Below are positions 17,629-26,484 of a stretch of 64,000 bases of DNA, piece by piece (the first letter of the stretch is position 1; each line of letters starts with the position of its first letter). The DNA comes from Corallococcus sp. EGB. Its GTDB lineage: Bacteria > Myxococcota > Myxococcia > Myxococcales > Myxococcaceae. Location of the stretch: positions 7,723,356 to 7,787,355 of the forward strand of contig NZ_CP079946.1 in NCBI RefSeq assembly GCF_019968905.1, read 5' to 3'. Position numbers and translations under genes: made by a program. The notes under the pieces are model-generated. The model did not search any database and was not told where the DNA came from. It saw only the letters and a program-made list of their open reading frames with translations.

Positions 17629-19002
17629 CTACCGCGACAGCTTCGCTTCCAGCTGCGCCTTGTTGGGGTAGTCGGGCACGTCCTGGGCCAGCTTCTCCCA
17701 GAGCGCCCTGGCGCCCTTCGCGTCGCCCTTGGCGAGCAGCGTGTCGCCCAGCTTCTCCACGGCGGCCGCGTCCGACTGGAGCGCCACGCTCCACACGCGC
17801 GCGCCCATGGGCCGGCCCAGGCCCACCAGCGCCCAGGCCATGCCCGCCTTCGCGCGGCCGTTCTCCGGCTGGAAGGGCACCACGCGGGTGTAGTTGGACA
17901 GGGCCTCCTGGTAGCGGCCGTGCGCCAGGTGCTCCTCGCCCTCCTCCACCAGCTTCGCGAGGCCCGCCTCGAGCTCCGGCGTGCGCTCGGTGTTCTTCAC
18001 CGCGTCCACCATCTCCGGCGACAGCGGGCGCGGCGCGTCCGGCGGCATCGCGGCGGCCTGCGCGGTGGACTGCGACAGGCGCACCTTGCGGTCCGCGGCG
18101 CGCGAGGCGAGCCACTTCTTGCGGCCGCCCGCCTTCACCGTCTCGTCGATGCGCCCGCTCAGCTCGCGGGCCATGGGGGCGCGCTGGGATTCCGGGTGCG
18201 CCGTCACCATCGCGTCGAAGCCCTCGCGCGCCGTCTTCAGCGCCTGGAGGTCCTCGCCCTTCGTCTCGAAGAGCACCGAGGAGTGGGCGTAGAGCGCCTC
18301 TTCGTGGCGGGGCTCCACCTCCAGCACGCGCGCGTACATCTTCAGCGCGCCGGCGCTGTCACCGTTCAGGTACAGCGCGTTGCCGCGCAGCACGTCCACG
18401 TCCAGCGCGGGGGCCAGCGCGGCGAGCGCGCACGCCGCGGCGCCCGCGGTGTCCCCGGACTTCGCGCGGGACTGCGCCACGGACTCCATGGCGTCCAGCG
18501 CCTGGCCCGGCGTGAAGCCGCAGTTCGCGGCCTCCGGGGTGGCGATGGGGGCCTTGCCCAGCTTCTTCCGGGACGCGAGGAACAGCGAGCGCAGCCCCTC
18601 CGCCTTGGCCTGCGCCTGGCCCAGGTAGGCCAGCGCGTCCGCGTTGCGGCCGTTCGTGTAGTAGAGCTTGCCCAGCGACGAGGCGATCTCGAAGGTCTTC
18701 TCCCGCTCGCGCAGGCCTTCGGACGAGTCGAGCTGCTTCATCAGCTCCTCGGCGGAGGGCGGCAGCTTGTTCGTGTCCACCGCCGGGTGGCCCGACGGCA
18801 GCGGCGCGCCCGGCGCCACGGGAGAGCCCGCGGGCATCGTGGGGTGGCCGGGAGGCAGCGCGCCGTTGGCGGCATTGGAGCCAGGGCCCATGCCGGTAGG
18901 CGAAGCCTGGGTGCCGGGCGGAATCGTGGGGTGGCCGGGAGGCAGGGAGGAGGGCTCGGCCGCGAGCAGCGCGGTCGTGGCCAGGACGAGGGACAGGCTC
19001 AT
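17629..19002 (-). CDS. TPR-repeat protein, exported, with Pro/Gly-rich N-terminal repeats
   Basis: 457-aa protein of unknown function. The N-terminus MSLSLVLATTALLAAEP is a likely signal sequence. Residues about 20-80 contain repeated LPPGHP(T/A)(I/M)P-type units, seen as PPGHPTIPPG, PPGHPTMPAG and PSGHPAVDTN. The rest is helical with tetratricopeptide-like pairs (LGKLYYTNGRNADALAYLGQA, ALYLNGDSAGALKMYARVLE, HGRYQEALSNYTRVVPF). TPR proteins usually scaffold complexes. It overlaps the folK stop by 4 nt (ATGA), so it is translationally coupled as the last gene of the lysine/folate operon. Confidence 0.8.
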   Translation of the reverse strand: MSLSLVLATTALLAAEPSSLPPGHPTIPPGTQASPTGMGPGSNAANGALPPGHPTMPAGSPVAPGAPLPSGHPAVDTNKLPPSAEELMKQLDSSEGLREREKTFEIASSLGKLYYTNGRNADALAYLGQAQAKAEGLRSLFLASRKKLGKAPIATPEAANCGFTPGQALDAMESVAQSRAKSGDTAGAAACALAALAPALDVDVLRGNALYLNGDSAGALKMYARVLEVEPRHEEALYAHSSVLFETKGEDLQALKTAREGFDAMVTAHPESQRAPMARELSGRIDETVKAGGRKKWLASRAADRKVRLSQSTAQAAAMPPDAPRPLSPEMVDAVKNTERTPELEAGLAKLVEEGEEHLAHGRYQEALSNYTRVVPFQPENGRAKAGMAWALVGLGRPMGARVWSVALQSDAAAVEKLGDTLLAKGDAKGARALWEKLAQDVPDYPNKAQLEAKLSR

Positions 19003-19538
19003 AGTTCGTGGATGGGGAAACGGGCGCCCATGTCGGGCCAGAAGAGGGCCTCGCGCTTGCGGACGTCCTGGGGGGCGAGCTTCGCGAGCAGCTCCTGCAC
19101 CGTCACGCCCATCACCGGGTGGCGGGCCTGGGGGGCCAACTCCGCCAGGGGCTCCAGCGCGAAGCGGCGCTTGTGCAGCTCGAGGTGGGGCACCTGGAGG
19201 TTCGCATCCGCGACCACGGAGTGGTCCTCCTCGTCCCACAGGAGGATGTCCAGGTCGATGGTGCGCGGGCCCCAGCGCTGCAGCCGGCGGCGGCCCAGGT
19301 CCAGTTCGATCCGCTGGAGGATGCACAGCAGGCGCTGCGGCGTCAGGTCGCACTCCAGCGCCACCACGGCGTTGAGGAAGCGCGGCTGCGCGGGCCCCAC
19401 CGGGGCCGAATCATAGAGGGAGGAACAGCCCAGCACCGACACCGCGTCGATGCACGACATCGCGGCGAGGGCGGCCACGAGGTGGGACTCACGGTCGCCC
19501 TCGTTGGAACCCAGTCCTACATAGACGGTCGCACTCAA
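18999..19538 (-). CDS. folK: HPPK: 2-amino-4-hydroxy-6-hydroxymethyldihydropteridine pyrophosphokinase
   Basis: 179-aa folate-pathway enzyme transferring pyrophosphate from ATP to 6-hydroxymethyl-7,8-dihydropterin. Motifs are YVGLGSNEGDRESHL at the N-terminus, SSLYDSAPVGPAQPRFLNAVV, RRLQRWGPRTIDLDILLWDE with the metal-binding DLDI, and VPHLELHKRRFALEPLAELAP. The start is TTG at 19538, inside a TTGA overlap with the stop of the FAH-family gene. folA and thyA, which use the same cofactor pool, lie at 33-34 kb in the opposite orientation. Confidence 0.95.
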   Translation of the reverse strand: MSATVYVGLGSNEGDRESHLVAALAAMSCIDAVSVLGCSSLYDSAPVGPAQPRFLNAVVALECDLTPQRLLCILQRIELDLGRRRLQRWGPRTIDLDILLWDEEDHSVVADANLQVPHLELHKRRFALEPLAELAPQARHPVMGVTVQELLAKLAPQDVRKREALFWPDMGARFPIHEL

Positions 19539-20302
19539 GGCTCCATCTCAACCGGATTCACCAGGGTCCCGATTCCCTCCAGCTCCACCTCCACCGTGTC
19601 CCCGGCCTTCAGCGCGCCCACGCCGGACGGAGTGCCCGTGCTCACCAGGTCGCCGGGCAGCAGCGTCATGATGTGGGAGATGAAGGAGACCAGGCGGGCG
19701 GCGCCGAACACCATGTCGGACGTGCGGCCATCCTGGCGCACCTGCCCGTTCACCCGGCACACGACGCGCAGGTCGGCCGGGGACAGGCCCGTGACGGCCC
19801 AGGGGCCCGCGCAGGCGAAGGTGTCGTAGCCCTTGGCGCGGGTGTGCTGGATCTCCTTGCGCTGGATGTCGCGCGCGGTGACGTCGTTGAAGGCGGTGAG
19901 GCCCCAGATGGCGCGCGCGGCGGTGGCCTCGTCCGCGTTCTTCAGGCGCTCGCCGATGACGAGCGCCAGCTCCGCCTCGTAGTGGACCTCCTGGCTCGCC
20001 TTGGGGATGCGGATGGGCGAGCCCGGGCCGTTGAGCGCGGTGGAGGGCTTGGTGAAGATGAGCGGCTCCGTGGGGATGGGCTTGCCCATCTCCTCGGCGT
20101 GCTTGCGGTAGTTCTGCCCGATGCAGACGACCTTGGACGCGTCCGACGGCGTGAGCAGCGTGAGGCCCTGGAGCGAACGGCGCAGGCCCGTCTCCTTGCC
20201 GCCGGCCCACGGCGCGGCGGTGAGCACCACCACCTCGTTGCCGTCGACGCGGCCGTAGCTGGCGCGGCTGTCGACCTGGAAGCGGCAATAGCGGGCGGTC
20301 AT
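19535..20302 (-). CDS. Fumarylacetoacetate hydrolase (FAH) family protein
   Basis: 255-aa FAH-fold enzyme. VCIGQNYRKHAEEMG, EPLIFTKPSTALNGPG and the metal-binding stretch VHYEAELALVIGERL are the family signatures, followed by AFNDVTARDIQRKE, KGYDTFACAGPW and LLPGDLVSTGTPSGVG. The family hydrolyses or decarboxylates beta-diketo acids, for example oxaloacetate, acylpyruvates or 2-hydroxyhepta-2,4-diene-1,7-dioate. The sequence most resembles FAHD1/acylpyruvase-type members. It overlaps both dapB (4 nt) and folK (4 nt), so it is embedded in the lysine/folate operon; whether it disposes of a pathway by-product such as oxaloacetate or pyruvate derivatives is inference. Confidence 0.9.
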   Translation of the reverse strand: MTARYCRFQVDSRASYGRVDGNEVVVLTAAPWAGGKETGLRRSLQGLTLLTPSDASKVVCIGQNYRKHAEEMGKPIPTEPLIFTKPSTALNGPGSPIRIPKASQEVHYEAELALVIGERLKNADEATAARAIWGLTAFNDVTARDIQRKEIQHTRAKGYDTFACAGPWAVTGLSPADLRVVCRVNGQVRQDGRTSDMVFGAARLVSFISHIMTLLPGDLVSTGTPSGVGALKAGDTVEVELEGIGTLVNPVEMEP

Positions 20303-21117
20303 GTCTTCCCCTGGAGGCCGAGCACGTCGGCCATGTCATAGAGTCCTGGCGCGCGGCCCGCCACCCAGCGCGCGGCTCGCAGCGCCCCTTGCGCGAACTG
20401 GTCGCGGTTCGTCGCGCGGTGGGTGAGCTCGATGCGCTCGCCCTCGCCAAAGAAGTACACCGTGTGCTCGCCCACGACGTCCCCGCCGCGCAGCGCCTGC
20501 ACGCCGATCTCACCGGGCGGCCGTGCCCCCGTCTGTCCCTCGCGTGCGAAGGTGAGGTCGTCCTTCGTGCGGCCCAGCGCGTCCACCAGCACCTCCGCCA
20601 GCTTGAGCGCGGTGCCGCTGGGCGCGTCCTTCTTCATGCGGTGGTGCGTCTCCAGCACCTCCACGTCGAACGAAGGGCCCAGCACCCGCGCCAGCTCCGC
20701 CGCCATGCGGATGACCAGGTTGACGCCCACGGACATGTTGGGCGCCGCGACGATGGGGATCCGCTTCGCGTGCTCCTGAAGCTGCGCGCGGCCCTCGGGC
20801 GTGAAGCCCGTGGTGCCCACCACCAGCGCGACGCCGCGCCCGGCGCAGACCTTCGCGTGATGCAGCGTCGCCTCCGGGCCGGTGAAGTCCACGACGACGT
20901 CCGCCTTCGCGCCGTCCAGCGCGCGGCCCAGGTCGTCCTGCGCGAGCACGTCCAGCGGAGCGCCCAGCCGGGCCACGAGCCCCGCGTCCTGTCCGGACAG
21001 CGGGCTGCCCGGGCGCACCGTGGCGCCCACCACCGGCAGGTCGCTGGCGGCCGTGGCCAGGCGCACCAGCGTGCTGCCCATGCGACCGGAGATGCCGGTG
21101 ATGACGGTGCGGGTCAT
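20299..21117 (-). CDS. dapB: 4-hydroxy-tetrahydrodipicolinate reductase
   Basis: 272-aa NAD(P)H-dependent reductase of the diaminopimelate/lysine pathway, acting on the DapA product. The Rossmann motif VITGISGRMGSTLV is at the N-terminus, VVGTTGFTPEGRAQL and APNMSVGVNL follow, and the substrate-binding signature ETHHRMKKDAPSGTALKLAE is present. The C-terminal HTVYFFGEGERIELTHRATN matches the family. The start MTRTVITG is preceded by 17 nt after the dapA stop. Confidence 0.96.
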   Translation of the reverse strand: MTRTVITGISGRMGSTLVRLATAASDLPVVGATVRPGSPLSGQDAGLVARLGAPLDVLAQDDLGRALDGAKADVVVDFTGPEATLHHAKVCAGRGVALVVGTTGFTPEGRAQLQEHAKRIPIVAAPNMSVGVNLVIRMAAELARVLGPSFDVEVLETHHRMKKDAPSGTALKLAEVLVDALGRTKDDLTFAREGQTGARPPGEIGVQALRGGDVVGEHTVYFFGEGERIELTHRATNRDQFAQGALRAARWVAGRAPGLYDMADVLGLQGKT

Positions 21118-21134
21118 TGGCGCGCGCCCCTTCT

Positions 21135-22022
21135 TCAGGCCTTCAGCAGGCCCAGCGTGGACAGCTCGGCCTTCAGCTTCGCGGCGTTCGCCTCGCCCAT
21201 GGGCACGAGCGGCAGGCGGATTTCCGGGCTGAACATGCCCATCAGGTGGAGCGCCCACTTCACCGGGATGGGGTTGGACTCCACGAAGAGCAGCCGGTGC
21301 AGCGCGTTCATCCGCACCTGGAGCTCGCGCGCCTTCGCGATGTCGTTGCTCCGCGCCGCCGCCACCAGGTCCGCCATCATGCGGGGCGCGACGTTGGAGG
21401 ACACGGAGATGACGCCCTTGCCGCCGCACGCGATGAAGGGCAGCACCGTGAAGTCGTCACCGGACAGGAGCGTCATCCGGTCGCCGCACTTCTCCACCAG
21501 GTCCACCGCGCGGATGAGGCTGGCCGTGGCCTCCTTCAGCGCCACGACCTCCGGGATGTCACACAGCTGGAGCACCGTCTCCGGCAGGAGGTCCACGCCC
21601 GTGCGGCCCGGCACGTTGTAGGCGATGAGCGGGAAGCCCGGGTGCGCCTTCGCGATGGCGCGGTAGTGCTCCACCAGGCCCGCCTGCGTGGGCTTGTTGT
21701 AGTAGGGCGTGACGATGAGCGCGCCGTCGGCGCCCACCTCGCGCGCGCGGCGCACGGACTCAATCGTGTCGCGCGTGCTGTTGCTGCCCGCGCCCGCCAC
21801 CACCGGCGCCCGGCCCTTCGCCTCGTCCACGACGACGGCGATGGCGCGCGCGCGCTCGTCCGCGTCCAGGGTGACCGCCTCGCCCGTGGTGCCCATGGGC
21901 AGGAGGACATTCGTGCCGCCCGCCAGCTGGTAGCGGACCAGGGCGCGGAAGGCCCCCTCGTCCAGCGCACCGTCGAGGAACGGAGTGGCCAGCGCCGTCA
22001 TGGAGCCTTCGAAGGTCTTCAT
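21135..22022 (-). CDS. dapA: 4-hydroxy-tetrahydrodipicolinate synthase
   Basis: 295-aa class I aldolase condensing pyruvate with aspartate semialdehyde. The Schiff-base Lys163 lies in EVVALKEAT, the catalytic Tyr135 in IAYNVPGRTG, and GTTGEAVTL plus VTPYYNKPTQ complete the active site. The start MKTFEGSMTALATPF fits the family; the in-frame upstream extension would run into the lysA stop. It sits 16 nt after lysA and 17 nt before dapB, so the three are one transcription unit. Confidence 0.97.
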   Translation of the reverse strand: MKTFEGSMTALATPFLDGALDEGAFRALVRYQLAGGTNVLLPMGTTGEAVTLDADERARAIAVVVDEAKGRAPVVAGAGSNSTRDTIESVRRAREVGADGALIVTPYYNKPTQAGLVEHYRAIAKAHPGFPLIAYNVPGRTGVDLLPETVLQLCDIPEVVALKEATASLIRAVDLVEKCGDRMTLLSGDDFTVLPFIACGGKGVISVSSNVAPRMMADLVAAARSNDIAKARELQVRMNALHRLLFVESNPIPVKWALHLMGMFSPEIRLPLVPMGEANAAKLKAELSTLGLLKA

Positions 22023-22038
22023 GCCGGCGCTTATATGT

Positions 22039-23280
22039 TCAGGCCCGCTCGCCGCGCCAGAGATCCTCGACGCGCTCGCGCTCCCGTACGACACGCCAGG
22101 CTGCTCCATCCACCAGCACCTCCGCCGGCCGGGGCCGCGAGTTGTAGGTGGAAGCCATGCTCATCCCGTAAGCCCCCGCGCTCATGAAGGCGTACAGGTC
22201 GTCCTGGCGGGGCAGCACCAGGGGGCGCGCCCGCGCGAGCACGTCGGTGGACTCGCACACCGGCCCCACGACATCCACCTCCACGTCCCGGCCGCGGCGC
22301 CTCACCACCGGCTGGAGGTCGTGGTGCGCCTCGTAGAGGGCCGGGCGCATCAAGTCGTTCATGCCCGCGTCCACCACCACGAAGGTGCGCGCCTGCGTGG
22401 GCTTGCGGTACAGCACGCGCGTGAGCAGCACGCCCGCGTTGCCCACCAGCGCCCGCCCGGGCTCCAGCAGCAGCGTGGCGCCCGTGCCCTCCGTCGCGGC
22501 CAGCACCGTGCGCGCGTACTCCTGGGGGCTGGGCGGCGTCTCGTCCGTATAGGTGATGCCCAGCCCGCCGCCCACGTCCAGGTACTCCAGCGCGTGCCCC
22601 TGCGCCTTGAGCGTGGAGTAGAGGTCCGCCACCTTGGTGATGGCGGCCTTCATGGGGGCCGTGCGGGTCAGCTGCGAGCCGATGTGGCAGTCCAGCCCCA
22701 GCGCCTTCAGCCCCTTGAGCTTCTTCGCCTTCGCGTAGAGGGCGACCGCCTCCTCGAAGGGCACGCCGAACTTGGACGTCTTCAGGCCGGTGGAGATGTA
22801 GCGGTGCGTGCGCGCGTCCACGTCCGGGTTCACGCGCAGGGCGAACGGCGCGCGCCGGCCCAGCTTGCGCCCCACCGCGTCCAGCGCGTCCAGCTCCTCC
22901 GCGCTCTCCACGTTGAAGAGCAAGAGGCCCTGGGCCAGCGCCTGGGCCATCTCGTCCGGCGTCTTGCCCACGCCCGCGAACACCGTCTTGCCGGGCTCGC
23001 CGCCGGCCTGCTTCACGCGCGCCAGCTCGCCGCCGGACACGATGTCGAAGCCGCTGCCGTGCTTCGCGAAGAGCCCCAGGATGGCCAGGTTGGAGTTGGC
23101 CTTCACCGAGTAGCAGATGAGGTGCTTCTGTCCCTGGAACGCCTCCGTCACCGCCTGGAAGCGCTCCGTGAGCGCGGCGGTGGAGTAGACGTACGTGGGG
23201 GTGCCCACCGCGTCCGCGATGGCGGACAGGGGCACCTGTTCGGCGTGCAGCACGCCCTTCTGGTGGTGGAAGGCGCTCAC
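22039..23280 (-). CDS. lysA: Diaminopimelate decarboxylase
   Basis: 413-aa PLP enzyme producing L-lysine from meso-diaminopimelate. The PLP Lys60 is in ICYSVKANSN, HIGSQLT and VDVGGGLGI-type strands (LDVGGGLGITYTDE) form the barrel, and the substrate-binding CESTDVLAR is near residue 345. GTG at 23280 was selected because it overlaps the LptM-like lipoprotein stop by 4 nt (GTGA) and gives the standard length; a much longer in-frame upstream extension is not homologous. Confidence 0.96.
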   Translation of the reverse strand: MSAFHHQKGVLHAEQVPLSAIADAVGTPTYVYSTAALTERFQAVTEAFQGQKHLICYSVKANSNLAILGLFAKHGSGFDIVSGGELARVKQAGGEPGKTVFAGVGKTPDEMAQALAQGLLLFNVESAEELDALDAVGRKLGRRAPFALRVNPDVDARTHRYISTGLKTSKFGVPFEEAVALYAKAKKLKGLKALGLDCHIGSQLTRTAPMKAAITKVADLYSTLKAQGHALEYLDVGGGLGITYTDETPPSPQEYARTVLAATEGTGATLLLEPGRALVGNAGVLLTRVLYRKPTQARTFVVVDAGMNDLMRPALYEAHHDLQPVVRRRGRDVEVDVVGPVCESTDVLARARPLVLPRQDDLYAFMSAGAYGMSMASTYNSRPRPAEVLVDGAAWRVVRERERVEDLWRGERA

Positions 23281-23492
23281 TCGGGCAGCCCGGCGTCCGT
23301 GGAGGACGGAGGCACCGTGGGGCCCGAGGGCTCCACGGGCCCGTGCGGCGGCTCCTGCTGGGGCGCCGTCTGCGCCGTGGGAGCGGGCGGCGGCGCAGGC
23401 CGGGGCGCGCGCGGGTTGCCCTTGATGCCGCACGCCACCAGCGCGAACCCCAGGCTGGTGGCGGCGCACAGCCGCGGGAGGGACGCGCGCAT
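23277..23492 (-). CDS. LptM-like small lipoprotein upstream of lysA
   Basis: 71-aa predicted lipoprotein. A signal peptide ends in the lipobox LVAC (Cys21), followed directly by GIKGNPRAP, which resembles the CG.KGPLY.P start of the LptM (YifL) family. LptM assists maturation of the LptDE lipopolysaccharide translocon in Enterobacteria. The rest is Pro-rich and probably disordered. In many proteobacteria an LptM-like gene directly precedes lysA, as it does here with a GTGA overlap. It follows the TIGR04551 gene by 3 nt. Confidence 0.75.
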   Translation of the reverse strand: MRASLPRLCAATSLGFALVACGIKGNPRAPRPAPPPAPTAQTAPQQEPPHGPVEPSGPTVPPSSTDAGLPE

Positions 23493-23495
23493 GGC

Positions 23496-25352
23496 CTAGA
23501 ACCGGATGGCCAGCGTGCCGCGGATGGCGTGCGCGGTGCTCAGCTTCTGCGCCGGCAGGCCGAAGTCCTTCAGGCCGTCCAGGGGGAAGAGGATGCCGTA
23601 GTCGATGCCCGCCACGAAGCCGTCCTCGGTGACGTAGCGCGCGCCGACGTCCGCCTCCAGGCCCAGGCTCTTGCTGATGTAGGACGGCGTGGACTGCGCG
23701 TAGAACGCCTGCGAGTAGATGACGCTGCCGTAGACGTCGAAGCCCTCCGCGATGGAGTACTTGAGGCTCGGCCGCACGTAGAACGCGTCCGTCACGCCAT
23801 TGAGGATGGACCGCCACAGGATGAGGTCCACGCGGTAGTCGCGGTTGAAGCGGAAGTTGCGGATGGCGTTGTCGCTGCAGCCGCTGTTGTCGCAGCTGTA
23901 CTGACGGCCCTCCACGTCGCCCGGCGCGGTGTTGCCATCCGGGCCCGTGCCCTGGCGGCCCGGGTAGTTGCCGAAGCCCGGCGCCCTGTCACCGGAGGCG
24001 AAGCCCAGCTCGACGCCCAGGTGCAGCTTGTTCTCGATGACGTGGAAGTCCGACTTGAGCACGCCGCCGAACTGCGCGACGCGCAGCGACTGGGTGGTGG
24101 AGTCGTTGGCCGCGAGGGCGCGCCCGTCGATGGAGCCCAGCTGCGCGGCGAACTCCGCCTCGATGCGGAACTTCCGCTCCGCGTACAGGAACCACAGGTC
24201 CGGGATGTAGAGCGTGGCGCCGCGCGGGACGAAGGTGGGCGCGGTGACGTTGACGGGGATGGTGGGGTTGACGTCCGTGAACGGGACGCCCGTCTCCCCC
24301 AGCGTCGCGTAGCGCTGCGTGCGGTAGGTGAAGTACAGGCCGTAGTTGAGGATGCCCTGGTTGTTGTCCAGCTTGGCCTTCTGCTGCTGCTCGGTGTCGC
24401 GCCGCGCGATGGCCAGCACCAGGCTGTGCGCGTCGTCGGACTGGGTGAGGTCCACCGGCTCGCCCTGGGCGTTGGCCTTCGCCGTGGACAGCCCCTCCGA
24501 GTTGAAGTCCAGCATGGGCGTCACGTACCAGCCGGCGAACGGCTCCGTGACGAACTGGATGCGGTCCACCGTGTCGCCGTAGTCGCAGTCCAGGCAGTTG
24601 CCGTCATTGCGCAGCATGCCCAGGCCCCACTGGCTGCCCATGCGGCCGAAGCGCAGGATGCCCACCGGCGTCGTCACCTCGCCGTACGCGCGGCGCACGA
24701 CGACGGAGTCCTTGAACGCGTTGATGGCGGAGGTGGTCGGGGACTGGTTCTCCGAGAAGATGGTGAAGTTGTTGCGCCCATCCCCGCTGTAGGCGCTGTC
24801 CGGGTTGGAGCCCAGGAGGACGTTGTCCAGGGCGTCCACCTGCGCCTTGATGCGCACGTCCTCGGAGACGTTGAAGGACGGATCCAGGCGGAAGCGCATG
24901 TTGGCGCCCGCCTGGGTCTTCTCGCCGGGGCGCGGCGAGCGCGTCCACAGCTGGCGGCCCAGGGGCGTGCCGGCCGGCAGCGGCGCCTTGCCCAGGGCGA
25001 AGTTGTAGAAGAGCGTGGGGCGCACGCGCAGGTAGCCGTCCAGCGTGAACAGCTCCAGCTTGCGCTTCTCCTCCGTCCACTCCTCCTGCCAATCATTGTT
25101 GGCCACGGCCTGGGTGGCCGTCTGGGCGCGGATGTCCTCGCGCAGCTCCTGACGCGTGGCCTCCAGCCGCTGTTCCAGCTCCTCGCGGCTGACGCCTTCG
25201 GAGGTGGGGGCGGCCGGGGCCGCGGGGGAGGTGGCCCCGGCGGGCGCCGACTCCTGGGGTGCTGCCGAGGGCGTGCCACCATCGGGCACCGGCGTCTGCG
25301 CGGCGGCCGTGGACGAGGCGACGAGCAGCGCCGCCAGCAGGACGTGAGACAT
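23496..25352 (-). CDS. TIGR04551-type outer-membrane-like protein
   Basis: 618-aa predicted exported protein I recognise as the myxobacterial TIGR04551 family; function unknown. A signal peptide (MSHVLLAALLVASSTAAAQT) is followed by a Pro/Ala-rich segment, a short coiled-coil-like stretch (SREELEQRLEATRQELREDI), and a strand-rich C-terminal region with alternating patterns typical of an outer-membrane barrel, ending AIRGTLAIRF. The conserved segment FGRMGSQWGLGMLRNDGNC leads into LDCDYGDTVDR. An ATG nine codons upstream is an alternative start. It is the first gene of the lysine/folate operon, which suggests its promoter lies in 25353-25431. Confidence 0.75.
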   Translation of the reverse strand: MSHVLLAALLVASSTAAAQTPVPDGGTPSAAPQESAPAGATSPAAPAAPTSEGVSREELEQRLEATRQELREDIRAQTATQAVANNDWQEEWTEEKRKLELFTLDGYLRVRPTLFYNFALGKAPLPAGTPLGRQLWTRSPRPGEKTQAGANMRFRLDPSFNVSEDVRIKAQVDALDNVLLGSNPDSAYSGDGRNNFTIFSENQSPTTSAINAFKDSVVVRRAYGEVTTPVGILRFGRMGSQWGLGMLRNDGNCLDCDYGDTVDRIQFVTEPFAGWYVTPMLDFNSEGLSTAKANAQGEPVDLTQSDDAHSLVLAIARRDTEQQQKAKLDNNQGILNYGLYFTYRTQRYATLGETGVPFTDVNPTIPVNVTAPTFVPRGATLYIPDLWFLYAERKFRIEAEFAAQLGSIDGRALAANDSTTQSLRVAQFGGVLKSDFHVIENKLHLGVELGFASGDRAPGFGNYPGRQGTGPDGNTAPGDVEGRQYSCDNSGCSDNAIRNFRFNRDYRVDLILWRSILNGVTDAFYVRPSLKYSIAEGFDVYGSVIYSQAFYAQSTPSYISKSLGLEADVGARYVTEDGFVAGIDYGILFPLDGLKDFGLPAQKLSTAHAIRGTLAIRF

Positions 25353-25431
25353 GGTCAACGGTCTCCGGGGCCGCGACATGACGCGGCCGGGTGTAAAGGG
25401 CGGGCGATTCAAGCCATGCACCCCTGGGGTG

Positions 25432-26337
25432 TCAACGTCTACGGGATCGGGTTTTCGGGCCGCTGACGGCAGAGGCCTTCTTTCCCTTCCCTTCCGCCGT
25501 CCCCTTCTGGGACGCGCGGGAGCCAACCGTGGTGAGCGGCTGACATTTCGGACAGAAATGCGTGGTGCGCCCACCCTGGGTGAAGGACTCCACCTGCGTT
25601 CCGCACTTCGAGCACGGCCCTCCGGCCCGCCCGTAGACGCGGAAGCGGTTCACGGAGCCGGCCTCCTCCAGGTAGGTGATGTCCTCGCCCTCCTGTTCCT
25701 TGAAGGCGAAGTCGAACGCGGCGTGGATGGCCCGGGCCAGGTGCTTCCAGTCGTCGGGCGTGAGGGTGCCGGGCTTGCGCGCCGGGTGCAGCCCCGCGCG
25801 GAAGAGCGCCTCCGCGGCGTGGATGTTGCCCAGGCCCGCGACGCGGCCCTGATCCATCAGGGCCACCTTCAAGTCCTGCTTCGAGTCCCCCACCGCCTCC
25901 TGGAGCTGGGGGCCGGTGAGCCCGTCGGTCAGCGGATCCCGCCCCAGGGCCTTCACCGCGGGCAGTTCCCACAGCGCCTTCGCGGGCACGGGCGCCATGC
26001 GGCCGAAGAGGCGTGGATCACTGAAGTGGACCACGTGGCCGTCATCCAGGTGGAAGCGGGCGCGGCTGTGGGGGACGCGCTCGCCCTCCTCGCGGCGCAC
26101 GAACTTGCCCGTCATGCCCAGGTGGGCCATCAGGCCTTGGCCGCCCTCCAGCGTGAGGAGGAGGTACTTCCCCTTGCGTTCCAGGGCCGTCACACGCCCG
26201 GTGAGCCGGGTGAAGTGGGCCTGCTCCGCGCCCCGGAAGACGCGGGTCGCATCCGCTTCCGCGCGCACGATGCGCCGGCCCTTGAACCAGCGCTCCAGGT
26301 TGCGCCGGGCGATCTCCACTTCCGGTAGCTCAGGCAT
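25432..26337 (-). CDS. mutM: Formamidopyrimidine-DNA glycosylase
   Basis: 301-aa base-excision repair enzyme removing 8-oxoguanine and nicking the abasic site. The invariant PELPEVE start (Pro2 nucleophile and Glu3 after Met loss) fixes the start codon at 26337. Other signatures are HLGMTGKF, GRVAGLGNIHAAEALFRAGL, and a C-terminal zinc finger with CSKCG and FCPKCQ. About 30 basic residues (KGKKASAVSGPKTRSRRR tail) extend past the zinc finger. Divergent from the M48 protease gene. Confidence 0.96.
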   Translation of the reverse strand: MPELPEVEIARRNLERWFKGRRIVRAEADATRVFRGAEQAHFTRLTGRVTALERKGKYLLLTLEGGQGLMAHLGMTGKFVRREEGERVPHSRARFHLDDGHVVHFSDPRLFGRMAPVPAKALWELPAVKALGRDPLTDGLTGPQLQEAVGDSKQDLKVALMDQGRVAGLGNIHAAEALFRAGLHPARKPGTLTPDDWKHLARAIHAAFDFAFKEQEGEDITYLEEAGSVNRFRVYGRAGGPCSKCGTQVESFTQGGRTTHFCPKCQPLTTVGSRASQKGTAEGKGKKASAVSGPKTRSRRR

Positions 26338-26484
26338 CTCTGGCGCCGGGCATACCACCGGACTGTTTCCGGCGCATGTCCCCCGGTGGATGGGGACCGG
26401 GGAAGGCGCTTGCCCGGGGCATGGGGGTGTGGCTACGACGGGCGACGGAAAGCCTCCCACCCCAACCCGAAGGAACACTCGCCC

